NCBI GenBank assembly: GCA_963921195.1
Contig: OY992536.1
Span: forward strand, 238,612,023 to 238,676,022
Reading direction: 5' to 3'
From: Pegoplata infirma
Lineage: Eukaryota > Arthropoda > Insecta > Diptera > Anthomyiidae
Length of the DNA stretch: 64,000 nucleotides
Part shown: positions 54,006-64,000 of the stretch, piece by piece
Position numbering within the stretch: the first letter of the stretch is position 1
Layout of the letters: every line of letters starts with the position of its first letter
Notes under the pieces: model-generated
Database searches by the model: none
Seen by the model: only the letters and a program-made list of their open reading frames with translations
Told to the model about the DNA's origin: nothing
Position numbers and translations under genes: made by a program

Positions 54006-54520
54006 CGGAAAAAAATAAAAAAAATATTTGAGTAAATTTTTAATACTTTTGAGTAAAAAATTACTCAATTTTGCACCAGTAAACGATTTAATAGTATTGA
54101 GTAAATTTTTAATAAAAATTTAATAAAAGTTTGAAAAAATTTTGAGTAAATTTTTAATGGACACAATTAATCAGTTACTCAAAATTTATCTATTTATTTT
54201 TTTCTAAAGTTTAAAAAAGTTTTAAATTTTTTTACAAAAAAAAAACATGTCTCAAAAACATAGGAAATTTTTATAAAGACGATTACAAACTTTCATAAAA
54301 AACTATAAACTAAACGAGAATTCAAAAAAATATGAGAGTTTAAAAAAAATTAAAAAAACTATTAAATTTTTATTAAATTATTTACTTAAATTGTCTTTAA
54401 AATTTTTGAGTAAATTTTTAATTGCGTCAATTAAAAAATTACTCAATTTTTGTTTTTAAATTTAAACAAGTGATTACTCAAATTAGTTTCCTCCATATTT
54501 TTTTCTGTGTGAGACAAACA
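54006..54520. repeat. A/T-rich TIR element, copy 2
   Basis: CACGGAAAAAAATAAAAAAA on the left and CATATTTTTTTCTGTGTG on the right are inverted ends. The body matches 3795-4206 plus 4846-4892 (GAGTAAATTTTTAAT, ATGTCTCAAAAACATAGG). It is nested in the Foldback-like element and is uninterrupted here. Confidence 0.65.
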
Positions 54521-54719
54521 AATTATGAGGATACTGATCAGTGTTAAGGAGAGTATCTTTACGCTCCCTTCAATGTTTTGAGTTTTGGTCTGATATAGCT
54601 TGGGAAACTTATTATATAATACCCGTAGTAGTTTTAGTTTAATGTGTTGCAATTATAATTAATTTTAGTACAAATTTCCTCGATTGAACTCTATGTATGA
54701 AATTTTGTTTTTCGATTTC

Positions 54720-54895
54720 ACCAATTTATAACGAATTAACTGAGTACTAGTTTTGGTGGAGCAAAAATTTTATTTAAGTGTAAGTCGGTTGGAAATGAAA
54801 AATTCGCGCGAATTTTTCATTTCCAACCGACTAACACTTAAATAAAATTTTTGCTCCACCAAAACTAGTACTCAGTTAATTCGTTATAAATTGGT
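54720..54895. repeat. 176-bp spacerless palindrome
   Basis: Two 88-bp arms meet at AATTCGCG/CGAATT (centre 54807.5) with no spacer and one mismatched pair (54782/54833). The arms include AACGAATTAACTGAGTACTAG and AAGTCGGTTGGAAATGAAAA. It can extrude as a cruciform. Confidence 0.9.
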
Positions 54896-54927
54896 AAAGT
54901 AGAAACTATAGTTTGTAGTCAACGAAT

Positions 54928-55030
54928 TATTAGTTTTGTTGTAGAAAAATATTGTTTGATTGTAAATCGGTTGGAAATGAAAAATTCGCGATTTACAATC
55001 AAACAATATTTTTCTACAACAAAACTAATA
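54928..55030. repeat. Second palindrome, 42-bp arms, sharing the core of the first
   Basis: Arms 54928-54969 and 54989-55030 are perfectly complementary. The 19-nt loop GTTGGAAATGAAAAATTCG equals part of the core of the neighbouring 176-bp palindrome. Farther on (55031-55320) related CGGTTGAAAATGAAAAA and CAACAACGGAAA words recur in direct orientation. Confidence 0.9.
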
Positions 55031-55987
55031 GTTAGTTTCCAAAACTGTTACCAAGAAATTATGTTCACATAAACAATTAATTGCAACAACGGAAACATGA
55101 TAAACTCCAAAATATTTTTTTGTACCATCTAAACGCCTCAAAATAAATAATGAATCTGAAAAAATTTTAATCTTTTTTAAATCGGTTGAAAATGAAAAAA
55201 GCCAAAACTCTTATCAAGAAATAATTAATTTCAACAACGGAAATATGAAAAATTCCCAATAATTTTCTTCTACCATGAAAACATCTTAAGATATGTAATG
55301 GAACTAAAAAAATTGAAAAAATTTTAATCTTCCAAATAAATTTTGTTCAAATTTTTACAAAGGGCACAAATGCGTAGTTTGCATGAATAAACCATCAGAC
55401 AAGTCATGATTTCAACACCAAAATTTAAAAAAATGTTTTGAAATTCTTTTATTTGTTTCTTTTTTTGAGAGCGTTTAATGAATTTAAAATTGGGGCCTTA
55501 TTTCATTTTTCAAAATGGGGATTTATTTCATATGAAAAAAAACCCCAAAATTGGGGTGTTATTTCACTTTATGGGTGTTTTTGCGTTCCGATGGGGATTT
55601 ATTTCATTTTTAAAATTGGGGGTTTATTTCATTATGAAATAAGTCCCCATTTTTGGGGGCTTGTTTCATTTTCATTTTGGGGATTTATTTCCTGGGGGGT
55701 TATTTCATGCTGCCTTTTAAGACTATGGAAAATGCTTTAAAAAAAGTCAATTTTTAAAATTAAAAATATATTTTTTTCTTAAATTTCACAAAAATCTCAA
55801 TACGTTAAAAATTTGTTATCTTTTCACTGGGGAAAAAGAACGATAGTGCATCTTTCTTTAGTGACCTCCAGTGAAATTTGATGCACAAAATATTTGTAAA
55901 ACATTTTAGTCCCTTAAATGACTTTTTTTAAAGACTTAGGAATTTATGGCATCGGCAGCCATATGTCTCGCAAAACATTATCATGAC

Positions 55988-56214
55988 CCGTGTAAAAATG
56001 GATTAGATCTCATCGGATCTATTTATATCTATTTATATATGAACAGGTCTGATCAGATATAATTATATCTGAAGTGACCAAAATCGAAATGTAATTATAT
56101 CTCGGATTTGGTCAGCATTAGCACAAATTTGACATTAAATTATGTCTGATCGGATGTTAATATATACAATCAGATGCAATTATATACAATCATTTCAAAT
56201 CGATTTTTACACGG
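55988..56214. mobile_element. Short MITE, CCGTGTAAAAATGGATT ends
   Basis: CCGTGTAAAAATGGATT and AAATCGATTTTTACACGG form inverted ends with an interior rich in GATCAGATATAATTATATCTG-like words. Non-coding, 227 bp. Confidence 0.6.
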
Positions 56215-56770
56215 AGAAAATTCGCAGTCATATTTTAGTATCTTCAAAGTAATAAATTCTCAATTTCGAGGTCTTGGTTGTTTTAAATAAGGACGAATGA
56301 AACCAACATTTATTACACTGTGCAACTAATTTGCGATCTTTGTGTGTATCTTGAATGGGATCAAAAAAGTATACCAATAGAAGACCAAAACCCCCTAAGG
56401 GTTTTGAAAACTTGGCTCGAGTTCTTTTTTTATGGCCCACTGAAGTTTTGAGGCGCTTGAAATAAGTACAAAAAAGAGTATTACATCTAATTCTGAAGCA
56501 AATACCATTTTGCCCTAAAATATTCTACAAATATTTTCTGCCTCAAATTTTACTAGGGTTTGTCCAAGGCCAAAAGTTCGTGCGATATAAGCAACATTTT
56601 TAAAAAAGGAAATTTTAAATGATCATAATTAGTTAAATTATGTTTAATATATTCTAATCAAATAACCGCCATCAAATTTCACTGCAGAATCTGCAGTGCA
56701 GATTCTATTACCTTAATTTACATCAAAAGCAGATTTATAAATCTCCTAGTGAAATTTAATGGGAACTTTT
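56215..56770. other. Interval without recognised gene
   Basis: The frame at 56228-56440 (minus) has no protein features. A 21-bp palindrome AGAATCTGCA-G-TGCAGATTCT lies at 56686-56706, within TCAAATTTCACTG ... AGTGAAATTTAATG, possibly a decayed MITE. Confidence 0.4.
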
Positions 56771-56774
56771 TTAT

Positions 56775-56905
56775 TAGACCCGGTCGAACGGAAATCGCTA
56801 GATTGTCTTAAAATCATTCGGGGATCATGAATATAAACATTCTATGTGATCCTAGACCAATATTTCGAGGAGTTACAAATGGAATAACAAACCATTATAT
56901 ACACT
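56775..56905 (-). repeat. Mini-me fragment
   Basis: GAACGGAAATCGCTAGATTG TCTTAAAATCATTC, GGATCATGAATATAAAC and CCTAGACCAATATTTCGAGG match the corresponding part of the copy at 46570-46923. The GTCY tract and core are gone. Confidence 0.5.
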
Positions 56906-57058
56906 CAAAATATTTTGTAGGCAAAACAAATTAAAATCACATTTAAAACAAGTTAATAAAATTTTCTAAAATAAATAACATTGAACATTAAAAAATAACT
57001 TCACTTTAATTTTTTTTACCAACAAATTCGTTGTTGTGTTATTTTTACCAACAAATTA
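56906..57058. repeat. ACACTCAAAATATTTTGTAG repeat (copies also at 58160-58390 and 58965-59110)
   Basis: ACACTCAAAATATTTTGTAG, CACATTTAAAACAAGT, AAATTTTCTAAAATAAATAACATT (split for length) and TTTACCAACAAATTCG occur in the same order at 58160-58390. The last part recurs at 58965-59110. These are segmental or dispersed duplications without defined ends. Confidence 0.6.
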
Positions 57059-57059
57059 A

Positions 57060-58030
57060 AAAAAAATGCCTGCGAATTTTGTACTCTTGCCCAAAACATT
57101 AAATCATGATAATGTTTTGCGGAAGATTTGGGTGTACTTGCCAAAGCAAAGTTTTTTTTAGAAAAAATAATGTTATATTACTTTGCTATTCTATGCAAAA
57201 CGAATTGAAATATAAGTCGAGGACCCCATTAGAAAACCAAAAGAGCTGCACACATCGTAAGTGAGTGCAAAAATAACTGCAAAAAAGTGTTTTTACATTT
57301 TGGAGAGTAGAAAAGATTCGGCATCAAAGAATATAACACTCTCACTTCTTTTATGTACATTTGATAAACAAATGGAAAATTTTTATGCGAAAAGCTTAGA
57401 CTTGGTAAAAAGTAGTTTTGGTTTTTTTTCACGAAAAACAAAATTATGTTAAAAAAATTTAATAAACCCAAAATTTTTGGTGAAAAAAAAATTTGATGAA
57501 AAAAAGATTTCGATGAATTTTTTTGATGAACAGAAAAATTTTTTGATGTAAAAAGAAATTGATAAAAAAAAATTTTTTTGGTAAAAAATTGATGAAAAAA
57601 AAAAAAAAATTTATGAAAAAAAAAATTTGATGAAAAAAAAAATTTGATGAAAAAAAAATTTGACGAAAAAAAAAATTTTGCAAAAAAAAAATTGATAAAA
57701 AAAATTTTATAAAAAATAATTCATAAAAAAATTATGCAAAAAAGTAAATTGATGAAAAAAAAAAATTTTATGAAAAAAAAAAATTTATGAAAAAAAAAGT
57801 TTGATGAAAAAAAAAAAAAATTTGATGGAAAAAAAATTTGATGAAAAATAAACAAAATTTAATGAAAAAATAAAATTGATGAAAAAAAAAAAATTTGATG
57901 AAAAAAAAATTTTTTTTTGTTGAAAAATTATTATGTTACTTTTTATTCACCAGCTGGTGAAAAACGGTTGTATTCACCACGAAGCTAATTATTACCCAAG
58001 TTATTAAAATTTTTGGTTTTTGGTCAAACA
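57060..58030. repeat. Inverted copy of the 45.9-46.5 kb repeat with TTTGATGAAAAAAAA minisatellite
   Basis: GGTGTACTTGCCAAAGCAAAG, AAAACACTTTTTTGCAG-type words in reverse, ACTCTCACTTCTTTTATGTA and GCGAAAAGCTTAGACTTGG mirror 46200-46560. 57472-57920 is a run of TTTGATGAAAAAAAAA-like units, and TTCACCAGCTGGTGAA lies at 57946-57961. Frames 57229-57471 and 57459-57683 translate repeat. Confidence 0.75.
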
Positions 58031-58390
58031 TTATCATGTTAAAATACCTACGAAAACATGAAAAATCAATGATTTCGTTTGTTATTTTTTACAATTTTTC
58101 TATTAAAATATTTTGAAAAAAAATTTAATAAAGTTTTGAGGAATCGATCCCACAATCAACTACACTCAAAATATTTTGTAGACAAAAACAAATGAAAAGC
58201 ACATTTAAAACAAGTAATAAAACACTTGAAAGCCATCCCAGTAATTATTCATTTGTTTTAACAAACATCAACATTTATTTTTTACTGTTGACAAAATTTT
58301 CTAAAATAAATAACATTAAACATTAAAAAAATACGTTTTTTCATTATTTTTTACCAACAAATTCGAAAAAAATAACCTACGAAAAAATTA

Positions 58391-60410
58391 AAAATTAACG
58401 ATAGTTTTGGCTTTTATAGAAATTATTTCTAAAAACGGGCTTTTAAGGTCAGTTTTCTTCCTAAATGTAAATAAAAAACTTTATTTATTCATTTTCTATC
58501 CGACGGGGATGAATTTTTATTGAATCTGGCAACATTTACAAAAGAACAATATTTTAATAACAACAACAAAACCCATAATATTATTTCAACAATTAGACTT
58601 ACATATATTCTTTTAGTCATATTTACATTTAGTTTTAAATAAAAGATGTTTTTCACGACACAAATGGCACGACATATAACACATAATTTTAAATAAATGC
58701 AAAAATAATTAATAAAAATATCACAGTAAAATTGTTTCTTAATGCTAGGTATCACAGTTGGAATTATACTAAAAGTTAAGCAAGTGCAATATTGTAATTT
58801 GCATTAGAGTTGTCTTTATCTGTCTTATTGTTGACTGCTATGTTTGTTTTTTGTTGTATGCTTAAGCTTTCCAATGTAAATCGTTTGTTATATTTTCGTT
58901 CTTTATGTAGTATTCTTGTTCCTTCAATATCAGCTGTGTGTGAATTTTCGAAACAGATAGTTTTGTTATTTTTACCAACAAATTCAAAAAGAAGAAATTA
59001 CCTGCGAATATCTTAAAAATTAATGATGTCGTATTTTTTTTTTTTTTTACAATTTTTCTATTAAAATATTTTTAAAGAAATTTTTAATAAAATTTTAAGG
59101 AATCGATCTATAAATAATTTTTTGATTTTTTTTCTACAAAAAAATAACCCACACAAGTAGGTAAAAACTAATGATTTCTCCTTAGAAATACTAACAATTT
59201 AAAAAAAACATATCGTACACAAATCATTAAAAAATTGAAGAAGAATCACTTACTTTTACTTACAGAACAAAAATAAATGACTTTAAAAATTGAATGTTAA
59301 TGAAAGTCTTTATTTTTTATGTTGTTATTTTTGAAACAAAGAACAAAAATGGTCATTAAAAAAAAATGACCATTGAACAAATGTTTTGTCTTTTAAAAAC
59401 AACAAAACGTAATACTTTTTAAATAAACTACAAACAGTTAATGACATAATTTTTTTAGTGTACCCTCTATCACTAAAGTGGAGGGTATAAAAAGATCGTG
59501 AGGTTGCACTTTTAATTGCACTTGGAGTGAGTGAGTAATCTTCAACTATCACACACACGCATTCCCATCTCTAATTTGAACAATTCATAATTATTCAATT
59601 AAAGTTCAAACAAACTTCCAAAATATGAAAGAGTAATTTGCAAGAGCATTATTTCCTTAAAACGCCTGCGCGGATAAATGTTGTTTTACTCTCCCAACCA
59701 TTTATATTATCCATTATTTTGGTTAAACTATTTCCGAGTTTGCTTTTTAAACGGAAATATTTACTTGTCTATTTCATTAAAGCACGTGATTGTTGCTAAA
59801 AAAAGAATTTATATCCGCAATAAAAACCACAAGAATGCTAAAGGAATATAAGAAACAAACACACACACACACATAAAATCAAAAAAACACACAATACTAA
59901 AAATCACACCTCGTGTTAACGTCACAGAGACACCAACTCAATTTTTGTAGTAGTACGCACCAGGCAGGCATCAACCAGAAAAAAAAGGAAGACGGAAAAG
60001 TTAAGATTTAAATTGTATTTTACTCATGTTCTACTACGACTTGTAATTTTTCGATTACCATTCCTGGCTGTGGCTAAGGTGATGTTGGTTACGAGAAATG
60101 AATACTTTTTTTTCTGGTTTGTTTTGTTCGTGTAGGAGTTGTAACCCAATTTTTTTATGTTTTTCTTTTGCCACCACAAAAAAAATAAAAACTCATTCAT
60201 CTACAACAAGAGTCCTAGCCTTAACACTTGGAAGGTTTTACAAATGTTTATATGTAAAATCGTATAAGTCGTCTTATATGTATTTGTACTGAAATGTTGA
60301 AGTTTTTGTTTTATTACGATTTTTGTTTTGTTTTAAACGTTGAAATATTATTGTTTAACTTTATTATGTATTTAAAAATCTATTTGATGAAGTTTTTTTT
60401 TAGCATGATA
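58391..60410. other. Least repetitive interval; no gene recognised
   Basis: Frames (58489-58755 minus, 58810-59016 plus, 59325-59558 minus, 60098-60292 plus) lack recognisable domains and conserved context. A short (CA)n tract lies at about 59858-59876. A mini-me core TACCCTCTATCACTAAAGTG GAGGGTATAAA is at 59462-59491. If a host regulatory or exon sequence exists in the window, this is the likeliest place, but I cannot support one. Confidence 0.4.
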
Positions 60411-61328
60411 ACACTGCTCAACAAATCAAAGGTTTTTAACTCCGGTTAAATTTTTAAAGATTTTGACTTGCTGATTCCAAATCTGTGCTCCAAATTTTTC
60501 CATCACGTCTAATTATTAGCTGTTAATTAGTAGCTGTTGAAGAAAATGCGAAAAACGCGATTTTTGCCTTTTTTGAAAGCCTACGCAGCAGCCACTGGGT
60601 GAAATACAAATCTGGCATAAAGCGTTAGAGAAAAATTGTGCTATTATCTCAAATATAATGATCAAAAAAAAAGATTTTGACTCGCTGATTCCAAATCTGT
60701 GCTCCAAATTTTTCCATCAAGTCAAGAATTTTAATTATTCGCGGTTGAAAATACGAAAAAACGCGATTTTTGCATTTTTTGAAAGCCTGCACAGTAGTCA
60801 CTGGCTGAAATAAAAATCTGGTATAAAGCGTTAGAGTAGAATTGAGCTATGATCTCAAATATAATGATCAAAAAAATTTGAAGTTTTTGCACTATTATTG
60901 GCCAAACATGTTATAAAAAAACACTGTGAAAAAATTAGGAAAAGCACCATTTTTAAAAGGCTCTAAAACAAAAACCAGATGATCAATCTTTACTGTGATG
61001 AGCTCAAAATTTAGGCAACAGTTCATTCTTTCTTATAGACTTTTAAACCCATTGAATTTATCTTCCGGTTTATACGAAAAATAACACAGAAAACTTAAAT
61101 TTTTAAATATTTATTTTTTTTTAGTTTTTCTTTGAAAAATACCAAAAAAAAACTAAGGTATCTACCTACTAAGGTAAATGTTTTCTAATTTTTCGCATTT
61201 TCAACCGTGAATAACTAAAAATCTGGACGTGATAGAAAAATTTAGAGAGCAGATTTAAAATCAGGAGATCAAAGTCTACTAAAATTGATCACCAGAATTC
61301 CAACCGGAAAATGAGTGTTGAGCGGTGT
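60411..61328. mobile_element. TIR element, ACACTGCTCAACA ends, with an internal 214-bp duplication
   Basis: ACACTGCTCAACA at 60411 and TGTTGAGCGGTGT ending at 61328 are inverted ends, supported by TTCCATCACGTC / GACGTGATAGAA and CTCCGGTT / AACCGG words further in. GATTTTGACTTGCTGATTCC starts at 60459 and again (one change) at 60673, giving a direct duplication of about 214 bp that includes ATAAAGCGTTAGAG and CTCAAATATAATGATCAAAA. Confidence 0.65.
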
Positions 61329-61329
61329 A

Positions 61330-61500
61330 ATGTTTGTTTTTAGGCTGGTGTCTAATTTTGACTAAAAACGGAATTACTGTTTTTGTTTTCTTGAAGTCAA
61401 AAATGTTTGCAACTTCGATTTGTAACTTGGATAATAATTCATCTGCTGGTAAATAAAAACTTTTTTTACCAGCTGGTGAATAAAACAAAACATAAGTATT
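61330..61500. repeat. GCTGGTGAATAAA module, further copy
   Basis: AGGCTGGTGTCTAATTTTGA, TCGATTTGTAACTTGGATAA and ACCAGCTGGTGAATAAAACA repeat the module at 43646-43857 and 62530-62720. Confidence 0.6.
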
Positions 61501-61577
61501 AAAAAAAAAAATTCCATCATTTTTTTTTTTTTTTTTTTTTCAATAAAAATTTTTTTAACCAATTTATTTTGACATTT

Positions 61578-61996
61578 CCGAGTAAAAAAGTTTTTGATAT
61601 AATTATATATAATTTGATAAAATAATATCACATTATATATAATTATATAAAATTATATAGAGGTAAAATTTTCCAAAAAATTGTATAAAATTATATATAA
61701 TTTAATAAAATTATATATAATTATATCCAGGATTTGGTGGATATAATTATATAAAATTATATCAAATTATATCTAATTTGATAAAATTTTATCAAATTAT
61801 ATATAATTTGATATAATTTTATATAATTATATCCACCAAATCCTGAATATAATTATATATAATTTTATTAAATTATATATAATTTTATCCAACTTTTTGG
61901 AGAATTTTACCACTTTATATAATTTGATATAATTATATATAATTTGATATAATTTTATAAATTTATATATAATTATATAAAAACTTTTTTACTCGG
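61578..61996. mobile_element. A/T palindromic foldback MITE, CCGAGTAAAAAAG ends
   Basis: CCGAGTAAAAAAGTTTTTGA and AAAAACTTTTTTACTCGG are inverted ends. Almost the whole 419 bp is made of ATATAATTATATATAATTTG-like words. An inner pair, CCAGGATTTGGTGGATATAA / TTATATCCACCAAATCCTG, confirms the fold. No coding. Confidence 0.75.
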
Positions 61997-62179
61997 GTTG
62001 TTGTCATCAATATTTTTTTTTATACATTTTTTCATTAATTTTTTTTCATTAATTTTTTTTTCATACATTTTTTTATCAAAACTTTTTTAAAAAAAATTTT
62101 TTTCATGAATATTTTTTATTTTTTTTTTACATAAATTTTTTTTTTCATTAAAACAATTTTTTCTAGTCTATACTTCTGA

Positions 62180-62350
62180 CATAAAAATGTTCCATTTGTT
62201 TAACAAATGTACTAAAAACAAATGAACTAAACTGTGTTAATCACAGTTAAGAAAATTTCTCATTTTTTAGTTAAATTTAACTAAATTTTAGGAAAATTTA
62301 TGATAAGTTTTCTTAATTTTAGTTATTTATTTTTTTTCAGTGTACCTTTC
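62180..62350. repeat. Fragment of the 46.2-kb dispersed repeat and TTAGTTAAATTT sequence
   Basis: ATAAAAATGTTCCATTTGTT TAACAAATGTAC matches 46237-46270. The next 100 bp has TTAGTTAAATTTAACTAAAT words as in the CACTCAAAA-end MITE at 23611-24171. Confidence 0.5.
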
Positions 62351-62522
62351 CTGTAGGGAAAGTCTCAGGTTCTGAGACATTTTTCCTGTACAGAAAGTCT
62401 CAGATTCTGAGTCATTTTCCAATAGAAAAAGTAACAGATTCTGACACATTTTTCGAATAGAAAAAGTCTCATATTCTAAGGCATTTTTTCTATAGAAAAA
62501 ATTTCAGATTGTAAAACACTTT
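62351..62522. repeat. Five-copy 35-bp tandem repeat
   Basis: Units read approximately CTGTAGGGAAAGTCTCAG then GTTCTGAGACATTTTTC, repeated with increasing divergence (CTGTACAGAAAGTCTCAG..., CAATAGAAAAAGTAACAG..., GAATAGAAAAAGTCTCAT..., CTATAGAAAAAATTTCAG...). Confidence 0.75.
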
Positions 62523-62529
62523 AATATGA

Positions 62530-63195
62530 TAATGTTTTTAGGCTGGTGTCTAATTTTAAAAAAGTTGCAGGACGCCACCTTAGTTTGATTATATAAGCTA
62601 ACAATTAACGAAAAAGAAAAGAAGAATTACTATTTTCTTTTTCTTAAAACCAAAAATAATAAATCACCTCGTGGTCAATAAATCCGTTTTCCACCAGTTG
62701 GTGAATAAAAAGTAACATAATTATTTTTCAACAAAAAAAAAATTTTTTCATCCATAGTTTTTTTTCATAAATTTTTTTTTTTTTTCATAAATTTTTGTTT
62801 TCATAAATTTTTTTTTTTCATCAAATTTTTTTTCATAAAATTTTTTTTTCATCAATTTTTTTTTTTCATAAATTTTTTTGATGATTTTTTTTTTTTTTAT
62901 CAATTTTTTTCAAAAAATTTTTTCGTCAATTTTTTTTCATTAATTTTTTTTTTTCAAAAAATTTAATTTTTTCTCATCAAATATTTTTCATCAAATATTT
63001 TCATCAATTTTTTTTTCTAATTTTTTTTATCAAATTTTTTTTTTCATTAAACTTTTTTTTTTCATCAATTTTTTTTTTTTCATCAAATTTTTTTTTACCT
63101 CGAATTTTTTTTTCATCAAAATTTTTTTGTTCATCAATTTTTTTTTCATCAACTTTTTTTTTCATTAAACGTTTTTTTCATCAATTTTTTTTTTC
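62530..63195. repeat. GGTGAATAAAAAGTAACATA module followed by a CATCAA(T)n minisatellite
   Basis: 62530-62740 repeats the module (AGGCTGGTGTCTAATTTT, GCAGGACGCCACCTTAG, CACCAGTTGGTGAATAAAAA GTAACATAATTATTTTTCAAC). 62745-63195 is TTTTTTTCATCAATTTTTTT-like repeats of variable length. It ends where the second 560-bp array begins. Confidence 0.75.
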
Positions 63196-64000
63196 TATAT
63201 TTATTATATTTTTTCGGCGTAAGCCAAGTGTATTTAATTTGTTGTTTGTGTTTTTCTGATTGAAGAAGAAAATTGTGTCTTCTAAAGATTAAATTAAATG
63301 TGGATTTACCCTAGACCATGGTTTCTGTAGCCACTTCTACGTCATCAGTAGGCAATTACATTAAATTGATTATTTGATATTTGCTAGAAAAATTCTTTAT
63401 ATGTTTTTTTATCAACAGACTAGCCTGACATGAGCTTCGAACCTGTGTCGTTAAAATCTCTCATGTTTTGTAAGCCGAAGCCATAACCACTAGGCTATAC
63501 TCGGTGTATAAACATCAGTGACTAAACGTCGTTTGTTTTTAACTCACAGTAGGTTTCGTGTGTGACGTATACAGAAAAGCTTTTTCTCTAACTCAAGCAA
63601 TGCATTTAATCTAGAGACCAACAACAATTTTCTTAATCTTTCATTTACTTTATTTTATGCAAACTTTACTATAGCAGAGAATTTTTTGTTCTTCACACTA
63701 CAGTAACGCATAGTTAAAGTGAATTGCTCACACGAGCGACATTTGTCAGTATTTCTATATTTATTATATTTTTTCGGCGTAAGCCAAGTGTATTTAATTT
63801 GTTGTTTGTGTTTTTCTGATTGAAGAAGAAAATTGTGTCTTCTAAAGATTAAATTAAATGTGGCTTTACCCTAGACCATGGTTTCTGTAGCCACTTCTAC
63901 GTCATCAGTAGGCAATTACATTAAATTGATTATTTGATATTTGCTAGAAAAATTCTTTATATGTTTTTTTATCAACAGACTAGCCTGACATGAGCTTCGA
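63196..64000. repeat. Second array of the 560-bp unit, running off the right edge
   Basis: GAAGAAGAAAATTGTG starts at 63262 and 63822 (560 bp). The first copy begins mid-unit (TCTATATTTATTATATTTTT TCGGCG) directly after the minisatellite. Private differences from the 6.3-9.7 kb array, for example AAATTAAATGTGG instead of AAATTAGATGTGG and TTCACACTAC instead of TTCATACTAC, are shared or nested within this array. The tRNA-like segment lies at 63424-63506. Confidence 0.95.

Larger units (their letters stand above)
53689..55714. mobile_element. Foldback/MULE-like element with 9-bp TSD and repeat-built TIRs
   Basis: GGCAGCATGAAATAACCCCC and its complement form inverted ends that match over about 65 bp with few differences. 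An exact 9-bp duplication TTTTAAGAC lies at 53680-53688 and 55715-55723. The arms (about 53689-53930 and 55492-55714) are made of GAAATAAGTCCCCAAA-like words, partly in both orientations. A 9-bp TSD and long TIRs of short tandem repeats are features of Drosophila Foldback and Mutator-like elements. No transposase is present. The 100-aa frame 55438-55740 is TIR sequence. Confidence 0.8.

Noticed and set aside
55438..55740. 100-aa open frame as a gene
   Set aside because: It translates the tandem-repeat TIR of the 53689-55714 element and the frame crosses the element boundary.
58489..58755. 88-aa minus-strand frame as a small secreted or membrane protein
   Set aside because: It is hydrophobic by composition, but there is no clear signal peptide context, partner exon or conserved motif visible; not supported as a gene.

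Overview
The window is strongly A+T-rich eukaryotic DNA and contains no host protein-coding gene that I can support. It is built almost entirely from nested transposable elements, foldback elements, tandem repeats and minisatellites. An I-clade non-LTR retrotransposon, repeats carrying a GTCC/GTCY tract next to an 'ATACCC...GGGTAT' core (like the mini-me repeats described in Diptera), a Foldback-like element and many TA-target MITEs point to a fly (Diptera), probably a heterochromatic or repeat-rich intergenic block. That assignment is inference. The species cannot be named from the sequence.

Layout. 0-5 kb: a TA-target transposon carrying an intron-containing gene fragment, a hAT-type MITE filled with a GTGAGTGA repeat (8-bp target duplication), a Harbinger-like foldback (TTA duplication) and a mini-me repeat. 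5-10 kb: six near-identical 560-bp units (6311-9690), each with a degenerate tRNA-like sequence on the minus strand; the array splits a dispersed repeat, and a second array of the same unit runs off the right edge (63.2-64 kb). 10.2-14.8 kb: a large foldback with insertions nested up to four deep. 15-25 kb: further MITE pairs and foldbacks, including a Transib-like element whose ends begin CACAGTG with a 5-bp duplication. 26.9-34.9 kb: a full-length but dead I-clade retrotransposon (minus strand), its gag gene interrupted by a hAT MITE (8-bp TSD) and a 2-kb foldback (TA TSD). 35.6-39.9 kb: concentric foldbacks and a TIR element made of decayed tandem repeats. 40.4-42.6 kb: a candidate element containing a 5'-truncated non-LTR insertion with a 14-bp duplication. 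43.7-48.6 kb: mini-me, minisatellites, a Harbinger-like foldback and a second copy of the gene-capturing transposon. 50.1-53.4 kb: a 3.3-kb foldback with two deeper insertions. 53.7-55.7 kb: a Foldback/MULE-like element with a 9-bp duplication and two striking palindromes inside. 56-63 kb: MITEs, minisatellites and an A/T palindrome.

The coding capacity present (gag, endonuclease, reverse transcriptase, RNase H) belongs to retrotransposons and is broken. Most DNA elements here are non-autonomous and must have been moved by transposases encoded elsewhere. Several families share the same short ends (TGRGGCATTCCA, or CCCAGC), so a few transposases could account for much of the content. Nesting gives a clear order of insertion in several places.
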